Source: Prosopocoilus inquinatus
Lineage: Eukaryota > Arthropoda > Insecta > Coleoptera > Lucanidae
Direction: 5' to 3'
Assembly: GCA_036172665.1 (NCBI GenBank)
Contig: CM069872.1
Coordinates: forward strand, 53,492,101 to 53,556,100
DNA length: 64,000 bases
The translations under genes and the position numbers were made by a program. This document shows, in pieces, positions 25,201-39,109 of this stretch; position 1 is the stretch's first letter, and every line of letters starts with the position of its first letter. Under the pieces are notes generated by a model. That model made no database searches. It saw only the letters and a list, made by a program, of their open reading frames with translations, and had not been told where the DNA came from.

Positions 25201-28200
25201 TAAAGAATAAAAACTTGCCAGGGGGACGTAAAAATTTCATTAAACGTCCTTCCAATTGAAATCGGAACGACGGTAACTGAGCTCCGCGTCCAGCGACAGC
25301 GTTAACGCGACTTCGACAGGTCGGAGGCGTAGGAACTTTTTTTAAGGCCCCCTGGCAACGCTGTTTGGCAACATTAACATCCGACGACGTTTCAAAACTA
25401 GGTCCTCCACTCAAGGCCATCTCGTCATGTGATGTTAGGCGCTTTCGTTTACACCTCCTATGATTGCTAATCATGTAATTCGTTCGTTTTCTGCGATTAG
25501 TTTCCTTCTCCCCCACCTCTAAGCCTTTCTTCTTCCAGAAATTGACAACACTTGACGTAGTTGTCAAAAGGCCGCAGGTAGATTACGTCATTTCCTTGAC
25601 AGATAAAGCTGGGGGTAGGTCATGGAACATTCACTGAAAGATGACGACGGCGGCCTTCCATTTTTTTTTTTTTATTCTCTCGTGACGATGAGCAGGAACC
25701 AATCAAGAGAGGACACTCGAACGAGGAACTGCACATAAGAAAGAGAGAATAAGAAAAAAAAAACAATTGCACCGGTGTAACTGTCCTTTCCAGTGTTTCG
25801 CGCCGCAATGTAATCTGATTGGCGTCGGTATGTTTTTCTTTGTGCTCCGGATCTTCTCGCCACGCCTTCTTGCCCGCAACTTATAACACGTCTCTGCTTG
25901 AAGGTTACAAAAGTTAAAATTTAAATTAAAAAAAGATTCTTCCGTTAGGTATGAGCTTAACCATCGGACAAGATGAACCGACGACGGAAACCGAGCCGCC
26001 CGAAGCACCTCCCGACGAAACCACGCCCACGACTGAATACGTAACGCCCACGGACTTGACCACTCCCACCACCGCGCAGGGAACTCAAGCGCCGTTCAAC
26101 CCCAAAGTCAGGATCGTGGGCGGGGACGTGGCGACGGATCGCTCGCGCTTCGCCTATCAGGTCACGCGCCCAATTTGATTGGAAGAGGGGCGTGGAAATA
26201 CTAACTGTTTTGATTTAGGCTTCCATGAGGATGGTGAGGGCCAACTTCCATTTCTGCGGCGCCACCATCATCCACCGCTCGCACGCCCTCACGGCGGCGC
26301 ATTGCGTGTTCAACGAGGCCGAGCTGGCGCTCCCGTCCAGCATCAACCTCGTCGTCGGCGACCTCAACACCCGCCAGGAAATGGACACGACCGTTTACAG
26401 GACCATCTCCAGGATCTTCGCCCATCCAGAATACTCGCACGTCACGTTCCAAAACGACTTGGCAGTCCTACGCGTAAGTAACCAAAGAAATCTATAACCA
26501 GTAACCGCACGATGGTAATAATGATAATCAGGGAAAAGAATTTTACGAAAGCAAAATCGCACGATGATAATCAGGGAAAAGAATTCAGGCCACTTATGCC
26601 TGATTGCAGCAATATTTTAAGTAGAACTTAAGCTTAAGTCAAGTTTAGATGATGACTGGTGAGTATAATGACAATCACATTCTGACAATTACTTGACACT
26701 TAAACTTCATGTAAGTATTAATTAGAATGTGTCTGATATTTTGTTGAACTGGCCCAAAATGTCATATTCTAAACACAACTTAAATTTAAGCTTTCCTTAA
26801 AACATTGGTGCAACCAGCCATTAGTGTTGGATGCTTTTTACGTCGAATGTACTCCTTGCTTCTATACATCGAGTTGTTATTGATGAGTAGGAGGGGAAGG
26901 AGTGCAATGCGAGCGTTTTCATTTGACTGAGATTGTTGTGGGCGGGCTAATAGATACAATTTTCGTATTGGTCGCCGAACAACTGGCCCGAATTCTTTTC
27001 CCTAATGATGATGATAATAAAATTGGTGTTTGCAGATGTCGCAAGCCCTGGACGATTGGACGACCTACGTGAACCTCCTCCCCATGGCGAGCTCGACCCC
27101 CGCGGACGGAACCAGCTGCACGGTTTCCGGATGGGGCACGACGTCCTCAGTCCGTAAGGCAACGCGGGGATTTTTTGGTGTTAACCGCTTTTGTGTTTCA
27201 GGACGGCCCCGCCAGCGACGCCCTGCGTTTCGTCGCGGTGCCCATCGTCAGTAGGAGGACGTGCATGACGCGCTACGGCAACACCATAATGGACGGGATG
27301 ATGTGCGCCGGGTTTATGGAAGGAGGACGAGACGCCTGTCAGGTACGAACCTAACCTAATAATTTTTTCTTGTTTTCGAAAAATTGTAATCAAAACACTT
27401 GACGGAGCTGTCAAAAGTTAACCACATCAAGTACCTAACCTAAGTTCTTTCTTGTTTGGAACGTTGTAACCATGACACGCTTGAAAAAGCTGTCAAGATC
27501 AATAACGTCAAGTATGACGGAGCTGTAAAAAGTTAAACGTTGAGTACCTAACCTGAGTTTTTCTTATTTTCCAAAAATTGTAATCAAAACACTTGACGGA
27601 GCTGTCAAAAGTTAACCACATCAAGTACCTAACCTAAGTTCTTTCTTGTTTGGAACGTTGTAACCATGACACGCTTGAAAAAGCTGTCAAGATCAATAAC
27701 GTCAAGTATGACGGAGCTGTAAAAAGTTAAACGTTGAGTACCTAACCTGAGTTTTTCTTATTTTCCAAAAATTGTAATCAAAACACTTGACGGAGCTGTC
27801 AAAAGTTAACCACATCAAGTACCTAACCTAAGTTCTTTCTTGTTTGGAACGTTGTAACCATGACACGCTTGAAAAAGCTGTCAAGATCAATAACGTCAAG
27901 TATGACGGAGCTGTAAAAAGTTAAACGTTGAGTACCTAACCTGAGTTTTTCTTATTTTCCAAAAATTGTAATCAAAACACTTGACGGAGCTGTCAAAAGT
28001 TAACCACATCAAGTACCTAACCTAAGTTCTTTCTTGTTTGGAACGTTGTAACCATGACACGCTTGAAAAAGCTGTCAAGATCAATAACGTCAAGTATGAC
28101 GGAGCTGTAAAAAGTTAAACGTTGAGTACCTAACCTGAGTTTTTCTTATTTTCCAAAAGTTGTAATCAAAACAATTGACGGCGCTGTCAACAGTTAACGA

Positions 28201-29569
28201 CCTCAAGTACCTAACCTAAGTTTTTTCTTGTTTGGAAAATTGTGACCATGACACGCTTGAAAAAACTGTCAAAATCAATAACGTCAAGTATGACGGAGCT
28301 GTCAAACATTAAACGTCGAGTACCTAACCTGAGTTTTTCTTATTTTCCAAAAGTTGTAATCAAAACACTTGACGACGCTGTCAACAGTTAACAACGTCAA
28401 GTACCTAACCTAAGTTTTTTCTTGTTTGGAAAATTGTAACCATGACACGCTTGAAAAAGCTGTCAAAATCAATGACGTCAAGTATGACGGAGCTGTCAAA
28501 AGTTAAACGTCGAGTACCTAACCTCAGTTTTTCTTATTTTCCAAAAGTTGTAATAAAAACACTTGACGGCGCTGTCAACTGTTAACCACATCAAGTACCT
28601 AACCTAAGTTTTTTCTTGTTTTGAAAATTGTAACCTTGACACGCTTGAGAAAGCTGTCAAAATCAATGACGTCAAGTATGACGGAGCTGTCAAACATTAA
28701 ACGTCGAGTACCTAACCTGAGTTTTTCTTATTTTCCAAAAGTTGTAATAAAAACACTTGACGGCGCTGTCAACTGTTAACCACATCAAGCACCTAACCTA
28801 AGTTTTTTCTTGTTTGGTAAGTTGTAACCATGACACGCTTGAAAAGGCTGTCAAAATCAATAACGTCAAGTACCTAACCTAATTGTTTCTTGTTGTAAAA
28901 GTTGTAATTACGTTTTCTTACGGTTCTTGCTCGCGAGTACTGAAGAAAGGACTTGAAAAAAATAAAACCCAGAAACATAATGTTGTTGCTACTTACTTGA
29001 CGTTTGTGCAAACTTGATCATTTGCTTTGTCACTCGAAGCAGCTGTCAAAGTCAACAAATTTATAAATATCAGGGATTTAATTTTCTTTCGATGTAGCGA
29101 TCAAAATCAACGATTCTAACCTATTTTTGACGTTTTGCTAACTTGGTCGCTTGTTTTATCACCTAAAGGAGCCGTCAATATCAATGTAAATATCAGGGAC
29201 CTAACCTAATTTTCTTCTTTCGATGAAGCTGTCAAGATTGACGATTCTAACCTCAATTTTTTTGACTTCAAGGGTGATTCCGGTGGTCCTCTGGTGTGCA
29301 ACAACGAACTGGCGGGGGTCGTTTCGTGGGGTTACGGGTGCGCGGCCGTCGGATTTCCGGGGATTTACGCCGACGTCGCCCTCTACCGGACTTGGGTGGA
29401 AGAGCAGATAGAAAGAGAGCCTCCGATCGAAGAAGAGCCGGTGACACTCGCCGATTTCGACGAAGCCATGAGCGACGTGCTCGAGGAGCGGAAGCCGGGG
29501 CGGGGGGCGTCCAACGGGGGCGCCTGCGCGCTGATAATCTCGATATGCGCGTTCGTTCTTCTGACGTAA
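22248..29569 (+). CDS. Trypsin-like serine protease 3, likely GPI-anchored
   Basis: Six exons: 22248-22284, 25949-26160, 26219-26473, 27036-27149, 27202-27342 and 29273-29569 (351 aa). Exon 1 ([12 protein letters not shown]) is a signal peptide joined in phase 1 over a 3.7-kb intron. The prodomain is Pro/Thr/Glu-rich, mucin-like, ending at R67-IVGG. Triad: H111, D163 (NDLAVLR), S256; the S1 aspartate is in GGRDACQ. After the catalytic domain comes an acidic linker (about [18 protein letters not shown]) and then [19 protein letters not shown], with small residues before a short hydrophobic end: a good GPI-signal profile. The donors at exon 2 (GTCACG) and exon 4 (GTCCGT) are weak; frame and the paralogues support them. 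Introns 1 and 5 contain unrelated tandem arrays. Confidence 0.88.
23640..24650. repeat. ~120-bp tandem repeat in intron 1 of protease 3
   Basis: Units with CATCTAAAGGGAAGGAAAAT, ACGTCACGAAAA, TAATTTCCGCTTACGTCAAC, AGAAAGATCGATGAATTTAT and GACCGCTGGCGACATCTAAA occur three times before 24005 and three times after 24290. The gap between is a foreign insertion starting with (AAT)n and AAATGACTTTATTG. Confidence 0.88.
24005..24290. mobile_element. Candidate retroelement 3' fragment interrupting the array
   Basis: About 285 bp splits the tandem repeat. It begins with an (ATA)n microsatellite and TAAATGACTTTATTG. Read on the - strand this is an end of AATAAAGTCATTTA followed by (TAT)n, as seen at 3' ends of some non-LTR elements or SINEs. 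No protein remnant is visible. Confidence 0.3.
27343..28900. repeat. 194-bp satellite in intron 5 of protease 3
   Basis: About eight copies. CATGACACGCTTGA recurs at 27471, 27665, 27859, 28053, 28248 and 28441, then near 28635 and 28829, a 193-195-bp period. Each unit is a dimer of ~97-bp halves, both starting CCTAACCT and both carrying a GACGGAGCTGTCAAAAGTTA-like end. The first copies are almost identical; later copies are diverged. CCTAACCTAA equals two units of the insect telomere repeat complement. Confidence 0.93.
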
Positions 29570-29739
29570 TTACAACGAATTTTACCGAAAAGAGATGGAA
29601 GAAACTGCAAGGGAATTTCGCTTGGTAGAATTCTCCAATTTTTAATTTAAAAATAAAAAAAAAAAAACAAAAAAATACTAGAAAGTCTCGAGTAGTATTA
29701 AAAGAACAAAACACGATTTTATTGCCCTGGTCGAGCTAT

Positions 29740-29772
29740 AATGTGCGCGCGCGCGCGTGTGTGTGTGTGTGT
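29740..29772. repeat. Alternating GC/GT microsatellite
   Basis: GCGCGCGCGCG runs into GTGTGTGTGTGTGTG: a pure alternating purine-pyrimidine tract able in principle to adopt Z-DNA, about 170 nt downstream of the protease 3 stop codon. Confidence 0.8.
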
Positions 29773-30719
29773 AGAGCTCGCTCATTTCATTTTATTTATT
29801 TCGTATGTGACATTTTTACAACAATCACACTATCAATTAAAAAATTAAAAATAAAATCGACTTTGGAATAATTGTAAGTGCCGCGTTGTAACAAAAAAAA
29901 GACATTTTCAAATAAACAATTCGTTGCATCCGATGATGATGAGTAATGATTGCTGATGAGATTCCAACTTTGGATGAAATTATAATTATTATTTGATTTT
30001 TGAAAAATTACAAGCAGCTAAAAAGAAAAGAAAAGAAAAAACTGAAAAGCGTCTTCGACAATCGAAAACCCCGCCGCTGCAAGTCAAAACAAAAGGCGAA
30101 CCTTCCCATTACCACCTTTTAAATAAATATTATCTGACAGATGCGCTTCGATTGGTATATTCGAAACAATTACGAAACGGCTGACACCTAGTGAAAGACC
30201 CTGTAATAAAGAAAACATTGGAATGAATGTCATTTGATTAACCTATAAAGAAAACATTAAAGTGAATAGTTTGTGTGGAACGTCTCCAAAAATATACTTA
30301 TATACATATAATATATTCTTATGTACAGGTCATATTGAAAAAAAAAAAAAAACGTAACTGACAACTCTTGTTTTCCTTCTTAAAAGCGCCATCTGTCGGG
30401 GTTGCTGATTTTCTCGAAAAGAACGAAGGAGGAGCTAGTGTTGTGGCCGAGGTACATTTCAAGATTCCTCCGAAAATTCACACTCAGTGGAGCTGTATTA
30501 AAATTTTTAAATTCATTTTCATGTATTGATTGTTTTACTGATTTGAAAGAAGAAAAAAGAAGATCGTCAAAAAGTACTGTTTTAGTCAAAATTGCACTGA
30601 AACACTGATTAGCGCCTAAAACACTGAAAACAGTACATTTGTACTGGCACTGGCAACACTGATACTGTGGTCAGTGTCAAGTCTGGCGTCAAGCCGTCAA
30701 CAAACAGGAAGTTGCTCCA
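29773..30719. other. Gene-free stretch downstream of protease 3
   Basis: AT-rich with A-runs. A Lys-rich frame at 29993-30184 has no recognisable similarity. Near 30386-30425 sits a half copy of the TIR sequence (GCGCCATCTGTCGG and GATTTTCTCGAAAAG) found complete in introns of protease 4. Confidence 0.4.
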
Positions 30720-32060
30720 GTTGTAGCGTTTCATAAATCGATTGTCCTTGAAAAACTGCTGCCTACTCGAAGGTCAAAAATATTTTGATTCGACTTTCAA
30801 GTGACGTTTTTTAATATAAAATCATGGACAATATAAACTATAGACAATCGAACATTGCTTTCCAAGATTAATTAATCACTTCATAAATCGATTGTCCTTG
30901 ACAAACCTTTGCGTCGAGGGTCAAAATTGTTTTGATTCGATTTTGAAGTGACGTTTTTTTTTTTTTAATATAAAATAATGGACAATAAAAACTACAGACA
31001 ATCGAATATTGTTTTTCAAGATCTGTTTCTCACTTCGTAAATCGACTGTACTTGAAGAGCCTTGCCTCCTTGAGGATCAAAATTGTTTTGATTCGACTTT
31101 GAAGAGATGTTTTTTTAATATAAAATCATGGACAATAAAAACTATAGACAATCGAATATTGCTTTTCAAGGTTAGTTAATCACTTCATATCGATTGTCCT
31201 TGAAAAACCTTTGCGTCGATGGTCACAATTGTTTTTTTAATACTTATATAAAATAATGGACGATAGGAACTATAGACAATCGACTTTTGATTTTTAAAAG
31301 ATTCGTTTATCCCTGTATAATTCGACTGTTTTCGAGAAGACTAACCTCCAGCGTCAATTTTTTTTTTCGAAACGTCTTTGTAGGTTTTTTTAAATTAAAT
31401 TATTGGACAATAAAAACTATGGACAATAGAAACTATAGACAATCGAATATTGCCTTTCAAGATTAATTAATCACTTCGCAAATCGATTGTCCTTAAAAAA
31501 ACCTTTGCGTCGAAGGTTACAATTGTTTTGATTCGACTTTGAAGTGATCTTTTTTTTGATACTTATATAAAATAATGGACGATAGGAACTATAGAAAATC
31601 GACTTTTGATTTTTAAAAGATTCGTTTATCCCTGCATAATTCGACTGTTTTCGAGAAGACTAACCTCCAGCGTCAATTTTTCTTTTCGAAACGTCTTTGT
31701 ATGTTTTTTTTTAAATTAAATTATTGGACAATAAAAACTATAGACAATCGAAGATTAGTTCGTCACTTTATAAATCGCGTGGCTTCGAAAAGCCTAGCCT
31801 CGAGCGCTAATTTTTTTTGAAACATGTGTGTATGTTTTTTTTTAAATAAAATAATGGACAATAAACTATAGACTGTACAATCGAAGATTAGTTCGTCACT
31901 TTACAGATCGCCTAGCTTTGAAAACCTTGCCACGAGCGTTATTTTTTTTATCGTCTTTGAAGTGGCTTGTTTTTTTTTGTTTTTTAAATAAAATAATGGA
32001 CAATAAAACTGTAGACTGTACAATCGAAGATTAGTTCGTCACTTTACAGATTAAAGTGGA
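30720..32060. repeat. ~155-bp tandem repeat array between proteases 3 and 4
   Basis: Recurring landmarks are GACAATCGAATATTGCTTTTC, TTAATTAATCACTTCATAAA, TCGATTGTCCTTGAAAAACC, TTTTGATTCGACTTTGAAGT and ATAATGGACAATAAAAACTA. About eight diverged copies are present, some shortened and some mixed with a second filler (CGTCTTTGTATGTTTTTTTT). No coding content. Confidence 0.85.
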
Positions 32061-32604
32061 CAATAAAAACAATAAGCGATCGTAATTGGCAGCGTCAGTG
32101 CGATCGCCGCGTCACGTTGCGTCACGCAATTAAACTACATACAGACTCAAAGTAGGCATTTCAAGGTTAGTTATGTTAGTTAGTTATGACCTTGACATAG
32201 AGAAGAGTGTAATCAGTGTGAGTGCCTTCCAAGGTCTCTGAATCCGGTTGTAATAATGTTAATAATGTAGGCAGGGTTTTCATCATTTTCCAAAAAAATA
32301 AAAAACTATTAAAATGCTCGGATTGTCACTGTCCTAACCTCAAAATCCTGTGCGGCAATATCAGCAACGATTACAGCGCCACGCCGGCGCTAGCGAATTG
32401 GAAGGCGACGAACTAAGAAGAAAACCCGAGGGCGAAGACAACTTAAGTCACTTTGGTGAGTGAAATTCAAAGCGGGAATCCCGCAACAGCGAAAAGAAAG
32501 ACAGTTTTACTCAACGACACGCTTTATATTTAAAAAAAAAGGCGTCGAATCGAATAAATAAAATCCTCATCATTCGGCTGTGCTCTTTTTTTTTGTTTTT
32601 TTTT

Positions 32605-32790
32605 TTAATTTCGGAGAAATACTTTGAAATTTTGGCGCGCGCTAAAAACGAGCTTGCCATTGGTAGCTGTGCGGCTGACCGGTCGGAATTTGACAGTGAC
32701 AGGCAAAGCTCGTTTAACCAATGACGAAGCTCGTTTTCAGCGCGCGCCAAAATTTCAGTGTTCCTCCGAAATAAAAACAAAAAATAAAGT
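32605..32790. mobile_element. Hairpin MITE related to the TATACTCTG group
   Basis: ATTTCGGAGAAATACTTTGA with AAATTTTGGCGCGCGCT on the left and AGCGCGCGCCAAAATTT with TCCTCCGAAAT on the right form long arms. The centre carries CCATTGG and CCAATGAC. It lies about 100 nt downstream of the protease 4 stop codon (which is on the - strand). Confidence 0.7.
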
Positions 32791-32891
32791 AGGGATGGGC
32801 ATTATTCACTCGGATGATCTGCGTCGCTCACGCGCCGACGTAATTATCTAGAAACTTCGTCTTTCGTCCTTATAATAATAACAACAACCTG

Positions 32892-35381
<2,490 letters not shown>

Positions 35382-35440
35382 GTTTCTTATACTAATCGAA
35401 CGATTTTACTCACGCCGGGAATATTAGCTTTAATCCGCCT

Positions 35441-35450
35441 GATAAGATAA
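35441..35450 (-). promoter_or_regulatory. Double GATA motif upstream of protease 4
   Basis: On the - strand this reads TTATCTTATC, two overlapping GATA sites about 60 nt upstream of the start codon at 35381. This matches the arrangement before the other proteases. Confidence 0.5.
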
Positions 35451-38400
35451 ATAATTCCGAGCAAGTGCAAGGCATAAGTCACTTTGTGAGAGGTTTTTTT
35501 TTGTATTTTGCCCTTCCTGGTTCTCGGAATGAAATTTCTACTTAGTGACCTGGGAGAGATAGGCAACTTAAGTCACTCTGGGGCAGAGGTGTACACCGTA
35601 ACCGTAAATAAAAAAACCCAAGACATTAAAAATAAAAAATTTTCTCGAATCTTAATCGTAACCGAAACCGTAATAAGTAATATGTCTGAAGTAACCCTAA
35701 CCGAAATCGAAACCTTTATTATAAGATTTTTAGGTTAATTTCGATTTACGTTTTCTTATACTAACTAACATCAGAGGCGGCGTTGATTGTTGCGAAGCCC
35801 AGGACGAGACCGGCCCTTCGGGTTGGATTGGTTGACAAATCCCCCGCCCCTCCACCCTTGCGATAAGGAGAGATGTTCTCCTCCCTTGCGACAAAGAAAG
35901 ATGTTTATATTCTTCGTATTGTTACACATTTAGGGGTTCACAAATTATAGTCGGAACACTTTAATTAAAAACTGTCGGTTTGCACAATTAAAAACATAAT
36001 ACAAGTAATGAGATGCAACACTTGTCTATCAAATGACACTTCTATAAAATGTATTTTCTATTTATTCGAGGTATGAACTCTTCGCTTGCTAACTTCTCGC
36101 TGTCCGACTGGCGCATGGCGGGCCGGTACGCTTTTATAGCAGATGCCTATATTCTGGAATGTACTGGAAATGAACGAGAAAGTTTCGATAACATTCTGTG
36201 ACGCAAGGTGGGGTGACTAACGCTAAAAATAGATCTATTTGCTCGGCATAAAGAGCAGAAAAATGCAAAATAAATTTAAAAAAATAATAAAATAGGTAAA
36301 ATAATTTTTACAACACATCCACAACTGATATTTTTATTTATTTATATATTTATTTATTGTTATAAATTTATTTATTTATTTATTGTTATAAATTAGGCGT
36401 GTAGTATAATATACGTGGTGGTCTGATTTGACACGTTTCAATTTTTAAAATACAGTACGATCTCTTCAATCCGAACTAATAATTGCATTGATTGGTTGAT
36501 CCGGTATTGCGAAATGTTCGGATCATCGAACGAAAGACAAAATAATATCCATTTTTCCAATTCTAATTCTAACCAGGGCCGGGGCAAGGTAAGCAAGACA
36601 TGAGGACGCCGATTCACAACAATTTAAGGGCAACCCGAACAATTTCAAGGTCGATCAAATTCGATCAAACGAGTGAACCCGACTTAACGCCACTCAACCC
36701 AAGTAAAAATTTAAGAAAAAAAAATATTTAGGAAATCCAACTGAATTCAACCTAACTGTATTCACTTGTATCCAAAAAAAAATTAAAATGCAAAAAATAA
36801 AAAGTGAAAATTTTTAAAATCCATTAAAGCGAGGTTCGACCATAGTCAAGGTCAAGCAAACTCGACTATCTATTCAACCCAAGCAAAATAAATTAAAATA
36901 AATTAAAATCAAAAAACAATTTTAAAACAATTAACGTTGAAAAGAATTCAACCAAAGTAAAAATTTAAGAAAAAAGAAATATTAAGGAAATTAAAAGTAA
37001 AAAATGAAGCTCAATAAATCCCAACTCAACCGAACTGTACTCAATTGTAGCCAAAAAACTAGCAAAAAATTAAAAGTGAAAATAAAACCGATTAGAGCGT
37101 CAAGGTCAAGCAAACTCGACTACCTATTCAACCCAAGCAAAAAAAGAATTAAATTAAAATAAAAAAAAAAAACAATTTAAAAAAATCGACGTTGCGAAGA
37201 ATTAAATTATTAAATAAAATAGTAATAAACAAAATTAAAAATTAAATAAAAATTACTGGAAAAACTAAAAGTAAAGATTTAGAAAAAAATTAAAAATCTA
37301 ATAAAATGAAGTTTAACTAACGTCAAGGTCACTCCAAGCCAACTTTTCTCAACCTAATTCCGTTTAACACAAACAAACAAAAATTACAAGAAAAATTAAA
37401 AGTTGTTAGAAATTAAAAAACAATTAAAATTAAGCTCAACTAATCTCAACATCAACATAACCTAACCTAGTTTTGTTTAGGCCAAGTAGAAATAAAAATT
37501 AAAATTAAAAAAAAAAAAAACAAAATAGAACCGTTAAATAAAATAAAAATTAATTCGCCTATTTTGGTCGCCAGTTGCCATTTTGGAGAAAAGACCAAAG
37601 CCAGTCAGTCAGTCCAAGTGGCGATAAATCACCACGGTTGGTAACAATGTCTGTTTTTAATCGAAATTTTTGTTAGTCACTTTCTTTTGTTTTCGCGTTG
37701 ACGACAAAAGAAAACTTGAGAACCGGTGACGTTAATTCAATCGTTTCTCGTCAATCAATTATCTTAGTTATTTATTTATTTATTTTACTTGTGCCTTTAG
37801 CGTTTCTTTTGTTTTCGTTGCTAAGGAAGTCGTTCAATTGTTATTAGCCTAAAACATTATTATTTTATTATTTCTATCTTGCACTTTTCATTTGTTTTTT
37901 TTTTTTTTTATTGACCAATGAGAAAGAAAATTTAAAAATCGCCTCTTTCTTCGGTAGCGTTATTCAATTGTTTTATGTCAATTAATCGTCTAATTTTATT
38001 CGGGTATTTTTGACATTGACGAGATTTTTTTTTTTTGCTGAAAGATGGCTGATTCTGCCAGACTCTGACTGGAAGGTCTTTATAAAGTATGACCAGTTGA
38101 AAAAAAAAGAAAAAAAACTCGCAGCAGTCCATGGAAATTTTTAAATAGCCCTTGAAGGTTATTTTAAGCCCCAAAATTAATTTTCGTTCAATTAACATTC
38201 GTTTTATTTTATTTTATTTACGGGTATTTTATAAATTTAAAAATTGCTAAAAAAATATACTTTCTCTTATTTATTTTTTACAAGAAATTGTTTCCAGTTT
38301 TTTATATGAAATATTTATTTATACTATATTTTCGTTGGATTTGTATTTCATTTACAGTATTTAAAATATTTTAAAATAAACCACTAACCGAATGAGATTC

Positions 38401-39109
38401 GCAATAATATTTTTATTTATTTTATTTTATTTATTACCCAAGAAATCAATAAAAATGCAAAACTTTATTGCCCTAAACCACTCAGATCTAGCCCTATTTT
38501 GGTTCTCGTCTACCTCTTTTCTAAATCTAGAGTTGGCATCACTGAGCTGCGTTCGTTTATTCAACTCCATTCACTCTATTTACTCTTTTCGTGCTTTTGT
38601 CTCATTTTTGGTATAAGTGAAAGCGAGACAGAAGTACGGAAGGAGTGAGCGGAGCTGAAAAAACGAACGCAGCTCAGGTTCCCACCGCTGCCACCATTTT
38701 GTCATTCTTTTATCACGAACATCAACCTAACAGTGAACGAACAGTTAAAGCGACGACTTTATTGATGAGGTAGGTAGGTTAGCTCGACCATTTCGATTAA
38801 AGTGCCGAGGGTTTTATTAATTAAATTAAAAACTGTCAAAAGCAAACAACGAACGACTCCAACACACCAACAAACTCGTCGCCGCGCCGGCCGTTGCTAT
38901 TAATAAGTTCTTGCTTACTAAAAACAAACAAAATCTTTATTTGCCCGAAACCTTAAAATACAGCAGAACAAAACAAAAAAAAAAAAAACAAAAGACGCAA
39001 AAATTTTTAGTCAAACACCTTTGTTCGGCGCGTGGCGTTTTATTGCCGGGAATAAATCATCGGCGGCAACAGCAGGAGCTCGGGTGCAGTCATTCGTGAG
39101 CCGAACGCG
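35451..39109. other. Gene-free AT-rich interval with repeat relics
   Basis: No supported gene. The interval is largely A-rich on the + strand with degenerate repeated TCAAGGTCAAGCAAACTCGA-like segments (36830-37130). 36446-36560 has ACAGTACGATCTCTTCAATC with repeated TCCGAAC/GTTCGGAT words, as in TIRs of pogo/Tigger-type elements. 38547-38676 is a hairpin (GAGCTGCGTTCG against CGAACGCAGCTC). A possible solo LTR is listed separately. Confidence 0.45.
35930..36240 (-). mobile_element. Candidate solo LTR
   Basis: On the - strand the order is CTATAAAAGCGTACCGG (TATA-like), then AACTTCTCGCTG-type GC-rich sequence, then CGAATAAATAG (poly(A)-like) and a short T-rich end. This order of promoter and polyadenylation motifs is LTR-like. 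No flanking target duplication or internal region was identified, so the call is weak. Confidence 0.25.

Noticed and set aside
29993..30184. 63-aa Lys-rich frame
   Set aside because: Low complexity, not flanked by splice sites, no similarity recognised.
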